DNA of 64,000 bases from Roseiflexus castenholzii DSM 13941. Its GTDB lineage: Bacteria > Chloroflexota > Chloroflexia > Chloroflexales > Roseiflexaceae. Both the position numbers and the translations under genes were made by a program. Where the stretch lies: NCBI RefSeq assembly GCF_000017805.1, contig NC_009767.1:3100001-3164000 (forward strand), read 5' to 3'. Below the pieces are notes generated by a model, which ran no database searches, had not been told where the DNA came from, and was given only the letters and a program-made list of their open reading frames with translations. This document shows positions 15,244 through 24,542 of this stretch, piece by piece (positions within the stretch are counted from its first letter, which is position 1; every line of letters starts with the position of its first letter).

Positions 15244-16371
15244 TTATGCATACGGATCGACGGCATCGCGCACGCCATCGCCGAGCAGATTGAATGCCAG
15301 CACCGTAATGATAAGCAGAGCCACCGGAATCAACAGCCAGGGGTAGGTCACAACCGCCTGTACCGTCTGCGCATCACGCAGCAGAATCCCCCAACTGACC
15401 GCCGGCGGCAGAATGCCAAGCCCCAGGAAACTCAGCGCCGTTTCCAGCCCAATCGCGCCAGGGATTGCCAGCATGCCGACCACTACAATATGGCTCATCG
15501 CGTTGGGAATCAGATGATGCGTGATCACATGCCAGTGCGACGCGCCTGCGGCAATAGCGGCAGCAGTGTAATCCGCGCTGCGGAACGCCAGCACCTTCCC
15601 GCGCACCTCGCGCGCCAGACCGGTCCATCCGATCACAGCGATCACGATGGTGATCATGAAATAGCGCACGGTGATCGGCACATTGAGCGGCACGGCGGCG
15701 GCAAGCGCCATATAGAGCGGCAGATCGGGGAATGACCGGATCAACTCGATCAGGCGCTGAATGAGGTTATCGAGCGCACCGCCAAAATACCCCGATGCCG
15801 TCCCGACGATCGAACCGATCACAACAAACAGGAAGACGCCAAAGAAACCGAGCGTCAGCGAGACCTGCGAGCCTTTCAAAATGCGCGAGAAGAGATCGCG
15901 CCCTTCTTTATCGGCTCCCCAGAGAAAGATTTTGGCATTCGAATCAGGCGGCGCTTCGATGCCGAACAGGTGCAACCGCGACGGGAACAGACCCAGAAAA
16001 GAGTATTCATGTCCCTGAACGAAGAAGCGGATCGGATAGATCACGCTCGTGTCGGGCGTATAGATCCACTGGAACCGCTCCATGTCCAGTTCTTGCTTCA
16101 ATCCATAAATGCCCGGACCTTCCGGCCCCCAGACAATCTGTGTCGGTGGCGCGAACGAATTATTCGAGTCGAGCACATCGTGTGGATACGGCGCAATAAA
16201 ATCGGAGAGGATCATGATCGTGTACATAAACCCGAGCACGATCAGAGCGCCGACCGAAAGCTTACTCTGGCTGAAGCGTCGCACCATCAGTTTCCACTGC
16301 GGAATCTGGCCGACATCTTCTTGCTTCTTGCCTTTTGCTACTTTGGGCAGTTCACCTGCGGCTGTTGCCAT
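15244..16371 (-). CDS. ABC transporter permease (OppC/DppC-type)
   Basis: A 375-residue inner-membrane permease. Seen: a cytoplasmic N-terminus, one membrane segment (SVGALIVLGFMYTIMILSDF), a long extracytoplasmic stretch of about 95 residues before the transport domain, and a binding-protein-dependent permease domain with five further membrane segments and the EAA-type loop AAAIAAGASHWHVITHHLIP. The long loop (ending HLFGIEAPPDSNAKIFLWG) is also present in the second operon's OppC (50468-51631), so it is a subfamily feature, larger than in E. coli OppC. Confidence 0.9.
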   Translation of the reverse strand: MATAAGELPKVAKGKKQEDVGQIPQWKLMVRRFSQSKLSVGALIVLGFMYTIMILSDFIAPYPHDVLDSNNSFAPPTQIVWGPEGPGIYGLKQELDMERFQWIYTPDTSVIYPIRFFVQGHEYSFLGLFPSRLHLFGIEAPPDSNAKIFLWGADKEGRDLFSRILKGSQVSLTLGFFGVFLFVVIGSIVGTASGYFGGALDNLIQRLIELIRSFPDLPLYMALAAAVPLNVPITVRYFMITIVIAVIGWTGLAREVRGKVLAFRSADYTAAAIAAGASHWHVITHHLIPNAMSHIVVVGMLAIPGAIGLETALSFLGLGILPPAVSWGILLRDAQTVQAVVTYPWLLIPVALLIITVLAFNLLGDGVRDAVDPYA

Positions 16372-16416
16372 GGTTCTATCCTTCCGGTAACACTCAGCGC
16401 AACACTGTTTGCCATT

Positions 16417-17400
16417 TTATTCGAGCCGCACACGCGGATCGACCCAGGCGAGCAGCAGGTCGGCGATGAGGTTGCCAACCAGCAGCAACGCGGACAGCAT
16501 GACGAGGATCGTTCCGGCCAGGTACATATCCTGCGAACGCAACGCATCGAGGTAAAGGGGACCAATCGTCGGCAGGCTCAAAATGATCGCAATCAGCGTT
16601 TCACCGACCACCAGCGCCGGCAGCAGCGTCCCAAGCGACATGACCAGCGGGTGGATAGCGTTGCGCACGGCATGCTTCCAGATGACGGTCGACTCTTTCA
16701 ATCCCTTCGCGCGCGCCGTCTGGATGTACTGCATATTCAGCACATCGAGCAGATTAGCGCGCATCACGCGCGTCAAACCGGCAGTCGCTCCAATTGCCAG
16801 GACAACGATCGCAATCCAGACGTGGCGAATAAAGTCCCACAGTTTGGCAAGGCTCCAGGGCGCGTCGGCATACTGCGGCGAGAAGAGACCGCCAATCGGT
16901 TGATCCCACAGGCGTGACGCTGTAATGAGCAAAATCAGCGCCAGCAGGAATCCGGGGATGGAGAGTCCTAAAAACTGGACAAAGGTGATCAAATAATCTG
17001 GCCAGGTGTAACGATGGGTTGCCGAGTAGACGCCAATCGGAATCGCAACCAGCCAGGTGAAGAGGAGCGCCGTCAACGACAAGCCAAACGAAATGCCCAA
17101 ACGGTTATAGATACGCTCGGCAACTTTCTGATCGGTCTCGAATGAGGTGCCAAAATCGCCCTGCAACGAGCGTGAAATCCACTTCCAGTATTGAACATAG
17201 AATGGATCATCGACGCCGTAGCGATCACGCAAAGCCTGGATCATCGATTCGGGGAGGTTTCCGCCCTGCATCCGCAGACGCTGAATCTGCACATCAAGAA
17301 TCGATCCTGGCGGCAACTGAATGATCCAGAATCCCACAAAGGAAACGACTATCAACAAAAAGAACATGTTGACCAGGCGTCGGGCAATGAAGTTGAGCAT
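16417..17400 (-). CDS. ABC transporter permease (OppB/DppB-type)
   Basis: A 327-residue permease with the typical N-terminal membrane helix (FIARRLVNMFFLLIVVSFVG), a periplasmic stretch, and the permease domain containing QTARAKGLKESTVIWKHAVR, the loop that contacts the ATPases. It forms the channel with the OppC-type subunit. It is separated from the binding-protein gene by 198 bases that contain a stable hairpin. Confidence 0.9.
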   Translation of the reverse strand: MLNFIARRLVNMFFLLIVVSFVGFWIIQLPPGSILDVQIQRLRMQGGNLPESMIQALRDRYGVDDPFYVQYWKWISRSLQGDFGTSFETDQKVAERIYNRLGISFGLSLTALLFTWLVAIPIGVYSATHRYTWPDYLITFVQFLGLSIPGFLLALILLITASRLWDQPIGGLFSPQYADAPWSLAKLWDFIRHVWIAIVVLAIGATAGLTRVMRANLLDVLNMQYIQTARAKGLKESTVIWKHAVRNAIHPLVMSLGTLLPALVVGETLIAIILSLPTIGPLYLDALRSQDMYLAGTILVMLSALLLVGNLIADLLLAWVDPRVRLE

Positions 17401-17544
17401 CTTCGCCTCACTCTGTTGACAGATAGATACCCGAAGGGTGGGGTCCGAGCCTCGCGCTGTGCATCAAATACTTGCCCGCCTGAGCGATGTGCCGGGAAGA
17501 GCGCCGATTGCCGCTTCCGGCGGGGGGTGTATCAGGGACCGACC

Positions 17545-17583
17545 CCGCCTCCCGCAGACTTCAACAGCGCCTGCGGGAGGCGG
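17545..17583 (-). terminator. Intercistronic hairpin between oppA- and oppB-type genes (operon 1)
   Basis: A perfect 13-bp stem (17545-17557 with 17571-17583) and 13-base loop just after the binding-protein stop codon. No T tract follows. It probably allows partial termination or protects the upstream message, so that binding protein exceeds permease. Confidence 0.6.
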
Positions 17584-17598
17584 AGCGCGCCTCAGAAA

Positions 17599-19785
17599 CT
17601 ACGCCGTATGCGCCTCAGGATTATCCCAGTACCAGGTCTCCGGGTCATAGGTCGCCGGAGAGGGGATGATCCACGGATTGACGAAACCGCCCAACCCTTC
17701 CTTCAAAAGGTCATCGCGGGTCGGCACGTTCATCAACCCCTTCTTCACCAAAATGATGCGCGGCGGGTTTGCGATCGTCCCGGTAAAGAACGGACCCTCC
17801 TCGATGTGGACTTTGATCATATCCCACACGAGTTGGTGGCGCTTCATCGCATCTGGCTCCACCTTGCTCTTGTCGAACAGTTCGTGAAGCTTGCCAATCG
17901 CCGGCATATAGTCCGGCTCGCCACGATTGATGCGCGGCGGGTTGCGGTCCCATGGGTTCTTATCCAGTTCCTCCTTCTCCGACGCAGTGCCGCGCAGCGT
18001 ATACCCGCGACCGTGCAGCGGCGCCCAGCGCTCGGTCTCATCCGCCACCAGCCAGGAGGGGAAGACCAGGTGGTTGGGACCGTCGCCGACCTCCCAGGTG
18101 GTCTTCATCGGCAACTCGCCGGCGCGCCACTTCTCGTCGGCGCCCTCACCCGGAATAGGTGTCAGCACCGCATCGATCCCGATCGCCTGCCAGTCGCGCG
18201 CCAGGCGCTCGTTCTTCGACAGGTGCTCACCGCCGGGCGCCTGATCGGCGCCATAGGTGATCTGAATCTGAAGCGGACTGCCGTCCGGCATCGTGCGCTT
18301 GCCATCAGGTCCCTTCTTGTAGCCGGCTTCGTCCAGAATCTGTTCAGCCAGCGCCGGATCGTACTTCACGTAGCTATCGCGCCAGGCGGCATACACCTGC
18401 TTGCCCTGATCGTTGATGTTGTACTCGATGGCCTTGGGGCTGAAGGTGCCGGTCGTCAGTTCGCCCAACCCGAAATAGACCGCTTTCTGCACATCGGCGC
18501 GATTGTAAGCGTGTGACAGCGCCTGGCGGAACTTCGGATCGCGGAACACGGCGCGCATCTTCGGGTCCTTGAAGTCCATGTTGAAGAAGTAGAGCGAACC
18601 GGTGCCCGAACCCGAGTCCCAGAAGCGCACCTCGAGACCGCTCTTGGCTTCGGCGTCGCGCAACGACTGCACATCCGCCAGACCCTGGCTGTGGAAGTGC
18701 GCATGATCGGCGCGCCCCTCGGTGTACGCCAGTTTCTCGATCTCCTTGTCCTTGACCGCCGTCACAATGATCTGGTCGATATACGGCAACTGGTTGCCTT
18801 CCTTATCGACCGCCCAGTAGTACGGGTTGCGCGACCAGACAGCGCGGACGCCCTCCTCGAAGATATCCAGTTTCCAACCGGTCAGGCGCGGGCAGTCGGG
18901 GTTGTTGTGGTTGAACTTGCGCTGATGCTCTTCCCAGTCCTTATACTTATCGGGGTTGAGCACCGGGTTGAACTGCTCCATGTAGTGACGTGGCATAACC
19001 CAGGCCGGACCGATGAACATGTTGACCCACATTGCCAGACGGTCCGCCGTGAGCGGCGCCGGCGCGTCGAACACCATCTCGAAGGTGTAATCATCCGGCG
19101 CATTGAGTGTCATCAGGGTGCCGGTGCCGGAGCGCGCCTCGTCAGGCGGGCTGTTGATCGGCTTGAGACCGGCGGGGTACTCCTTCTCCTTGCCGTTGCC
19201 GCCGACCGTGTACTCCCACCAGTACATAATGTCTTTGGTGGTGAAGGGTTGACCGTCACTCCACTTGATCCCTTCGCGGATCTTGAACGTCCACTTGCTC
19301 GCGTCGGCATTCGATTCCCAGCTTTCGACGAAGCCTGGACCAATCGCCAGACCATCCTTAAGCCAGCGCAGCGGCGACGAGCCATACTGCATCTCGTGGA
19401 TGAAGCCGGTGATACCCCAGTTGTTGTTGTAGGTCTTCTTCAGCACGCCGCCGTACTTGCCAACTGTGAGCCAGGAGTGTGGCGGAGTGTAGGGGTTCTT
19501 CGGCAGGCGCTCGTCCACCGGCGGCAGTTTACCTTCCTGCACCAGTTTTGCCAGCATCGGCGCTTCTTTGTATTGGGTCGTCACCGGGGGAACAGCTGTT
19601 GCGGCTGGAGGAGTGGTTGGAGCGGGCGCCGCTGGCGCTGTGGTCGGTTGAGGCGCGGCGGGCGCTGTCGTCGGTGCGGTGGCAGGCTGACCGCCGCCGC
19701 CACAGGCGGCAATCGCTGCGCTTGCCGCCGTCACAGCGGACAGGCGCAGGAATGTGCGCCGGTTGAGCTTTCGAGCGTTGCTCAC
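17599..19785 (-). CDS. ABC transporter substrate-binding lipoprotein, family 5 (OppA-type)
   Basis: A 728-residue extracytoplasmic solute-binding protein, longer than E. coli OppA (543). Seen: a leader with twin arginines (LNRRTFLRLS) and a lipobox ending AIAAC, so the mature lipoprotein is probably exported by the Tat route and anchored; a low-complexity Pro/Ala/Thr linker of about 50 residues (QPATAPTTAPAAPQPTTAPA), then the family 5 domain with WTFKIREGIKWSDGQPFTTKD and FRQALSHAYNRADVQKAVYF. The start is the GTG at 19785 with AAGGAGG upstream. First gene of the operon. The ligand is unknown; oligopeptides or oligosaccharides are both known for the family. Confidence 0.92.
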   Translation of the reverse strand: MSNARKLNRRTFLRLSAVTAASAAIAACGGGGQPATAPTTAPAAPQPTTAPAAPAPTTPPAATAVPPVTTQYKEAPMLAKLVQEGKLPPVDERLPKNPYTPPHSWLTVGKYGGVLKKTYNNNWGITGFIHEMQYGSSPLRWLKDGLAIGPGFVESWESNADASKWTFKIREGIKWSDGQPFTTKDIMYWWEYTVGGNGKEKEYPAGLKPINSPPDEARSGTGTLMTLNAPDDYTFEMVFDAPAPLTADRLAMWVNMFIGPAWVMPRHYMEQFNPVLNPDKYKDWEEHQRKFNHNNPDCPRLTGWKLDIFEEGVRAVWSRNPYYWAVDKEGNQLPYIDQIIVTAVKDKEIEKLAYTEGRADHAHFHSQGLADVQSLRDAEAKSGLEVRFWDSGSGTGSLYFFNMDFKDPKMRAVFRDPKFRQALSHAYNRADVQKAVYFGLGELTTGTFSPKAIEYNINDQGKQVYAAWRDSYVKYDPALAEQILDEAGYKKGPDGKRTMPDGSPLQIQITYGADQAPGGEHLSKNERLARDWQAIGIDAVLTPIPGEGADEKWRAGELPMKTTWEVGDGPNHLVFPSWLVADETERWAPLHGRGYTLRGTASEKEELDKNPWDRNPPRINRGEPDYMPAIGKLHELFDKSKVEPDAMKRHQLVWDMIKVHIEEGPFFTGTIANPPRIILVKKGLMNVPTRDDLLKEGLGGFVNPWIIPSPATYDPETWYWDNPEAHTA

Positions 19786-19941
19786 GTGGTACCTCCTTGT
19801 CAGAGCATCTGTACGTTGTTGACTTTAAACCGTGGAATAGCATCCGGGGGTCGATGCTCGCCGTTGGCGGAGCACACACCGTTTAAGGGTCTACACCATT
19901 GTTACCCCTTTCCAGGTTTTTGTGCACGGCATTCATAAAGT

Positions 19942-19970
19942 ATTGTATCGCTGTTTCGAGAGGCTGTCAA
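19942..19970 (-). promoter_or_regulatory. Near-consensus promoter of opp operon 1
   Basis: On the minus strand: TTGACA (19965-19970), 17-base spacer, TACAAT (19942-19947). The leader to the GTG at 19785 is about 150 bases. This is the best match to a sigma-70-type promoter in the window. Confidence 0.75.
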
Positions 19971-20129
19971 ACTGAACCGGTCAACCTGTGAAGAGAGGCG
20001 CATTCCTGCATCAGCCCCGCAATCACGGGGCTTCATAGCACGGTCGTTGCCATCCCCATGTGCTGCACTCTGCCCGTGCCCTGAGCCGGGTGCGAGAAGG
20101 GTGCGCGTATGAGCGTAGCAGGCATGCAT

Positions 20130-21060
20130 GTCCGCCGCGCGTGGGGGTGCCGTCCCACGGTCCCACGGTCCCACGGTGGGCGCGCCAGTGTGCGCGGTCA
20201 TTGCGAGACCGGCGCAGCCGGTCAAAGCAATCCCCTCACCCCCGCCCCTCTCCCGCGCGCAGGGGCGGGGAGACCGGCGCCGCGCGTGGGGGTGCCGTCC
20301 CACGGTCCCACGGCGGGCGCGCCGGTGTGCGCGGTCATTGCGAGACCGGCACTGCCGGTCGAAGCAATCCCCTCACCCCCGCCTCTCTCCCGCGCGCAGG
20401 AGCGGGGAGACCGGCGCCGCGCGTGGGGGTGCCGTCCCACGGTCCCACGGCGGGCGCGCCGGTGTGCGCGGTCATTGCGAGACCGACGCAGCCGGTCGAA
20501 GCAATCCCCTCACCCCCGCCCCTCTCCCGTGCGCAGGAGCATGGAGACCGGCGCCGCGCGTGGGGGTGCCGTCCCACGGTCCCACGGCGGGCGCGCCGGT
20601 GTGCGCGGTCATTGCGAGACCGGCGCAGCCGGTCGAAGCAATCCCCTCACCCCCGCCCCTCTCCCGCGCGCAGGAGCATGGAGACCGGCGCCGCGCGTGG
20701 GGGTGCCGTCCCACGGTCCCACGGCGGGCGCGCCGGTGTGCGCGGTCATTGCGAGACCGGCGCAGCCGGTCGAAGCAATCCCCTCACCCCCGCCCCTCTC
20801 CCGCGCGCAGGAGCATGGAGACCGGCGCCGCGGGAGCGGGGAGACCGGCGCAGCCGGTCGAAGCAATCCCCTCACCCCCGCCCCTCTCCCGCGCGCAGGG
20901 GCGGGGAGACCGGTGCCGCGCGTGGGGGTGCCGTCCCACGGTCCCACGGCGGGCGCGCCGGTGTGCGCGGTCATTGCGAGACCGGCACTGCCGGTCGAAG
21001 CAATCCCCTCACCCCCGCCTCTCTCCCGCGCGCAGGAGCGGGGAACCGGCGCTGCGCGCC
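20130..21060. repeat. 137-bp G+C-rich minisatellite, about six and a half copies
   Basis: The marker GGTCATTGCGAGACCGG occurs at 20196, 20333, 20470, 20607, 20744 and 20969; the first five are exactly 137 bases apart and the last step is 225 (137 plus an 88-base partial unit). Each unit holds a GGTCCCACGG-rich part, the CATTGCGAGACCGGCGCAGC part and a CCCCTCACCCCCGCCCCTC part shared with the dispersed family seen at 6000-6205. Because 137 is not a multiple of three and the unit has no stop codon in any plus-strand frame, long open frames run through in three frames; they encode the same units in rotation and are not genes. The stretch 19971-20129 has nothing else of note. Confidence 0.95.
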
Positions 21061-21154
21061 GGTGTGCGCGCGGGGGTTCGGTCCGTCCTCCTGGGTGGGA
21101 TTGAGATCTGCCCCTGCCTGCCGACTTGTGTCCGTGCCGCACCTGCCCACAGAC

Positions 21155-21574
21155 TCAGAATCTTACGCCAAGCGCCTGTTCGATCCAGGCGATCCACGGC
21201 AGGCGCCGTTGTTCTGTCAATTCGGGCAATGGCTCACGATAGATCTCAAACGCGCGCACGGTGAAGAAACAATCCTTCTTCCAGCCACGACAATCGAGCC
21301 GTCCAATTACTGTACCTTTGTTGGGGGTTACGATCAGGAGATTGGCGCCGTAGGTGATGTCGTTGACGGTGTCGGGCCAGGTGCGCTCGATTAAGACGCT
21401 CTCGTAGGCAATGCCACGTTGATCGAGCACATATCCGATTGCGTCGGAGAACGTGGCGAAACTCCGCGGGCGCAGAAATACCGCCGCAAGCGCCAGCGCC
21501 ACACAACTCAGGATGCACGCGGCAATGACGAGTATCGGCAGAACGTGTTTTGTGAGGTTTCGCACAGATGTCAA
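21155..21574 (-). CDS. Hypothetical membrane-anchored protein (paralogue of the upstream gene)
   Basis: A 139-residue protein of no family I recognise. It has one N-terminal hydrophobic segment (residues about 11-33, LPILVIAACILSCVALALAA) that is a signal or anchor, followed by a small exported domain of about 100 residues with a cysteine pair (LDCRGWKKDC). It shares DAIGYVLDQRGIAYE and RRLPWIAWIEQ with matching segments in the 21608-22039 protein, so the two are tandem duplicates. Function unknown. Confidence 0.6.
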   Translation of the reverse strand: MTSVRNLTKHVLPILVIAACILSCVALALAAVFLRPRSFATFSDAIGYVLDQRGIAYESVLIERTWPDTVNDITYGANLLIVTPNKGTVIGRLDCRGWKKDCFFTVRAFEIYREPLPELTEQRRLPWIAWIEQALGVRF

Positions 21575-21607
21575 TGGTCAGGCGCTTCCACGTTCGACAA
21601 GGAACGT

Positions 21608-22039
21608 TCAACGCGCTACAGGCGCGATTTCAGCCAGACGTTGCATCCAAACCATCCACGGCAACGGTCGCGCGGCGCTGATGTCGGGAATTGGCTCGCG
21701 GTCGATCGCAAGGCGCGCAATGGTCACCCGGCAACGACGGCGGTCATCGGCGCACTCGAGACTGCCGGGAACGACAGCGCCGCCGGGGAGCGTAACGCTG
21801 ACTGCGGCGCTGTACGGGTAAACCGACGGTCCATACGCATAGTAGTTGACTGCTGCGGGCCAGACCTGTGCAGTAACAATGCGTTCGTGCGCAATCCCGC
21901 GTTGTTCGAGCACGAAGGCAATGGCATCTGCATGGCTAGTAATCGGGCGTGGGCGCAAGGCGACCAAAAGCGCTCCTGCGAGGAGGCAGGCGGCGGTTGA
22001 GGCGCTGATCAGGATGAATGTGTATCTGGAGGGTCGCAT
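21608..22039 (-). CDS. Hypothetical membrane-anchored protein (tandem paralogue)
   Basis: A 143-residue protein with an N-terminal hydrophobic segment (YTFILISASTAACLLAGALL) and an exported domain. The segments DAIAFVLEQRGIAHE and ARPLPWMVWMQ align with the gene 33 bases downstream, and the cysteine pair (LECADDRRRC) is also shared. The name and role are unknown. The pair lies on the same strand next to the 22132-22716 gene and may be co-transcribed with it. Confidence 0.6.
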   Translation of the reverse strand: MRPSRYTFILISASTAACLLAGALLVALRPRPITSHADAIAFVLEQRGIAHERIVTAQVWPAAVNYYAYGPSVYPYSAAVSVTLPGGAVVPGSLECADDRRRCRVTIARLAIDREPIPDISAARPLPWMVWMQRLAEIAPVAR

Positions 22040-22131
22040 AGAGATTGGGAACTGAGAACCGCGAACCAGGTGAGCGCGCCGGCGATGTGCCGTTCGCCTG
22101 TCGCATGGGCGCGCCAGCAGTGCGCCCCTAC

Positions 22132-22716
22132 TTATTCATCTTTCGTGTGACCTCGTCTGACTCTTTCTTTCTTCGGCAAGCCGGTCTTCTTCGTCAAGTC
22201 ACGGTCGGTGGCGAACCAGAGTTCGGGCGGGATGTTGAAGAGCGCAAAGGCGTAGTTGCCCATGGGCAGCCAGTACTCCCATTCTTCTGGCGTGCGCCCC
22301 TGGTAGGTCAGCACAATCTGCCACTGCGCAACATACATGATCCACACCTTGCGCTTTCGTATTTCATCACCGTCGCGGAACGTGTAGATTCGCTCGAACT
22401 TAATCAGATTGCCGTAGGTGTCGTCAGAACTCGACTCGATAACGCACTCTGGAAGTTGCGCCAGGCCCTCGGCGATACCCTTCTGAAGCAGCGGCAGGTC
22501 TTCCGCGACCGCTTCGGCTTCAAGTTGACGCACCCAGGCAGAGAAGAAGGTCTGCGGATTCTCGCGTTCAGGCGAAAACATCACTCCTTCGAGACCGTTA
22601 TCCAGTTCGAAGCGGTACCAGTCGGAAGGGTACCGAAAGGTAAATCGCCCGTGCGGATCGGCATAGGTGTCAACGCCGATAAAGCGCGGACGCGGCGGAC
22701 GTTCAGTGCTGGTCAT
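22132..22716 (-). CDS. Hypothetical protein with PsbP/DUF1795-like motif
   Basis: A 194-residue soluble protein. The segment DPHGRFTFRYPSDWYRFE resembles the start of PsbP-like or DUF1795 domains, which are small beta-sandwich folds, and the rest (VRQLEAEAVAEDLPLLQKG, GDEIRKRKVWIMYVAQWQ) is consistent with such a domain. There is no clear signal peptide from the ATG at 22716. An extra 11 codons could be read upstream, but they look non-coding. The role is unknown. Confidence 0.6.
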   Translation of the reverse strand: MTSTERPPRPRFIGVDTYADPHGRFTFRYPSDWYRFELDNGLEGVMFSPERENPQTFFSAWVRQLEAEAVAEDLPLLQKGIAEGLAQLPECVIESSSDDTYGNLIKFERIYTFRDGDEIRKRKVWIMYVAQWQIVLTYQGRTPEEWEYWLPMGNYAFALFNIPPELWFATDRDLTKKTGLPKKERVRRGHTKDE

Positions 22717-22925
22717 AGGACTGCTCGTTTCTTTCTTCAGGCAGCGCATTTGCTGTGCTGTGGGTCAGGTGTGGAGAATCTGCGTCTCGGTAGCAACGTA
22801 TGCTACCATGAAAACAGATGCCAGGCAAGAGCAGCAGATGGCGGGACGAAACGCGTCGGTAGCGCACCGAAGGGAGGATGCTAAGACGGTGAAAAACGGA
22901 AAAGTTCCCTGATCCCTAACTCTAG
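22717..22925. other. Intergenic region upstream of rpsU
   Basis: Divergent spacer between the hypothetical gene and the rpsU promoter. I see no gene, repeat or clear regulatory element in it. Confidence 0.4.
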
Positions 22926-22954
22926 TTGCACAATCCCTCTCGAACGTGTATACT
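22926..22954 (+). promoter_or_regulatory. Promoter of rpsU
   Basis: TTGCAC at 22926-22931 and TATACT at 22949-22954 with a 17-base spacer. The predicted leader to the rpsU ATG is about 110 bases and is G+C rich. Confidence 0.6.
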
Positions 22955-23072
22955 AAACGTGTGCATGCGGTGCAGAAGCGGGTTCGCGCCGCAATGGTGC
23001 GCCGGGAGGGGGTGAACGGGTTGTTCTTCCGCACCGAAAGAGTGATCTGGTGCGTGTAGATATTCCGAAGCT

Positions 23073-23267
23073 ATGCGAGTAGAACGACGCGACGGTGAAA
23101 CCGTCGATCAATTGCTTCGTCGCTTCAACAAAGTTGTCGTCGCTGAGCGCATTACCAAAACGTTCCGTGAGAAGATGCACTTTGTTTCCGAAAGCGAAAA
23201 GCGCAAAGAGAAACGTCGCCGCGCTGAGCGCAATCGCCGCAAGAAGGCGTTACAGCAGGCTCAGTAG
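23073..23267 (+). CDS. rpsU: 30S ribosomal protein S21
   Basis: A 64-residue basic protein of the small ribosomal subunit, involved in early steps of initiation. Seen: the family N-terminus MRVERRDGETVDQLLRRFNK and the Arg/Lys-rich C-terminal helix (KRKEKRRRAERNRRKKAL). Length is typical for the family. It is followed by a strong hairpin and then by the release factor 1 gene. Confidence 0.93.
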   Translation: MRVERRDGETVDQLLRRFNKVVVAERITKTFREKMHFVSESEKRKEKRRRAERNRRKKALQQAQ

Positions 23268-23290
23268 AGGGAGTGACGCACGATATGGCG

Positions 23291-23321
23291 CAGAGCGCCG
23301 GGTTTTTTGCCCGGCGCTCTG
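23291..23321 (+). terminator. Hairpin after rpsU
   Basis: A perfect 12-bp G+C-rich stem (23291-23302 with 23310-23321). The T run lies in the loop, not after the stem, so a classical T-tail is absent. It separates rpsU from prfA. Confidence 0.6.
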
Positions 23322-23337
23322 TGCTGCCTGATGAGTA

Positions 23338-23346
23338 TGCTATAAT
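23338..23346 (+). promoter_or_regulatory. Extended -10 promoter of prfA
   Basis: TGCTATAAT, an extended -10 element with a perfect TATAAT at 23341-23346. No clear -35. The predicted start is about 15 bases before the prfA ATG. Confidence 0.5.
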
Positions 23347-23366
23347 GCAACGAATGGTACAAAACT

Positions 23367-24461
23367 ATGGCGGCTGCTCTGATCGACAAACTTGCCAGCA
23401 TCACGGCGCGTTACGATGAACTGCTCGATCTGATGGCGCAACCCGATGTTGCGACCGATCCGGTGCGGTTGCAGCGGTATGCGCGTGAGCAGCGCGAACT
23501 TGAACCGCTTGTCGAGGCATATCGCGCGTACCGTGATGTGGAGCGTCAGATTGAGGATACGTCGTTCCTGCTGGAACACGAGACCGACCAGGACGTGCGC
23601 CAATTGGCGCAGGACGAACTCGATCATCTGCTGGAGCGGCGTGCGCAACTCGAGCAGCAAATCAAGGTCTTATTGCTCCCGCGCGACCCGAATGACTCGA
23701 AGAATGCGATTATGGAATTGCGGCAGGGTGAGGGCGGCGATGAAGCGGCGTTGTTTGCCGCCGACCTGTTCCGCATGTATACGCGCTACGCCGAGCAGCG
23801 CGGCTGGGATATCGAAGTGATCAGCGCCACCGAAAACGGGCCGGGCGGCTATAAAGAGATTATTTTTGAGGTCAGGGGCGAAGGCGCATACAGCCGCCTC
23901 AAGTACGAAGGTGGCGTTCATCGCGTGCAGCGCGTGCCGGCCACGGAAGCGCGCGGGCGGATCCATACTTCGACGGCGACCGTGGCGGTGCTGCCCGAAG
24001 TCGAAGAGACCGACATCGAGTTGAACCCGTCCGACTACCGGGTTGATGTGTTCCGTTCGGGAGGGCATGGCGGGCAGGGCGTCAACACGACCGACTCGGC
24101 CGTGCGGATTGTCTATAAGCCCGGCACGCCGGAAGAAATTGTTGTCACCTGCCAGGATAGCCGTTCGCAGTTGAAGAACAAGGCATCGGCGCTGGCAGTT
24201 TTGCGCGCGCGTCTCTATGCTCGCGAAGAAGAGAAGCGCCGCAAAGAGTTGGGCGAGACACGTCTGGCGCAGGTCGGCGCCGGTGAACGCGCCGAGAAGA
24301 TTCGCACCTACAACTTTCCTCAGGACCGGGTGACCGACCATCGTATCGGACAGAACTTCTCTAATCTTCCGGGTATTCTTGATGGCGATCTCGACCGTCT
24401 GATCGATATGCTGATCATTGCCGACAACGCCGAGCGTCTCGAGTCCGTCGCAGCCCGGTAA
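23367..24461 (+). CDS. prfA: Peptide chain release factor 1
   Basis: A 364-residue class I release factor that reads UAA and UAG and triggers peptide release. Seen: the stop-codon recognition tripeptide PAT (190-192) in HRVQRVPATEARGRIHTS and the catalytic GGQ (234-236) in SGGHGGQGVNTTDSAVR. PAT rather than SPF marks RF1 and not RF2. The C-terminal part (RTYNFPQDRVTDHRIGQ) is also typical. Length is normal. Confidence 0.97.
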   Translation: MAAALIDKLASITARYDELLDLMAQPDVATDPVRLQRYAREQRELEPLVEAYRAYRDVERQIEDTSFLLEHETDQDVRQLAQDELDHLLERRAQLEQQIKVLLLPRDPNDSKNAIMELRQGEGGDEAALFAADLFRMYTRYAEQRGWDIEVISATENGPGGYKEIIFEVRGEGAYSRLKYEGGVHRVQRVPATEARGRIHTSTATVAVLPEVEETDIELNPSDYRVDVFRSGGHGGQGVNTTDSAVRIVYKPGTPEEIVVTCQDSRSQLKNKASALAVLRARLYAREEEKRRKELGETRLAQVGAGERAEKIRTYNFPQDRVTDHRIGQNFSNLPGILDGDLDRLIDMLIIADNAERLESVAAR

Positions 24462-24542
24462 AGAGATGGAAGGGGGGCATCTCGACCGGCCGCCAACGCA
24501 CTGCGCGCCTCGCTTGCGCATGCCCTCTATGAGACCGGTCGT

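Noticed and set aside
20060..21394. Three long plus-strand open frames (378-444 codons; also 20109-21104 and 20128-21264)
   Set aside because: They are the 137-bp repeat read in rotating frames; composition is Arg/Pro-rich repetition with no domain.
22765..23034. 89-codon minus-strand frame before rpsU
   Set aside because: It covers the rpsU promoter and leader and has no recognisable protein features.
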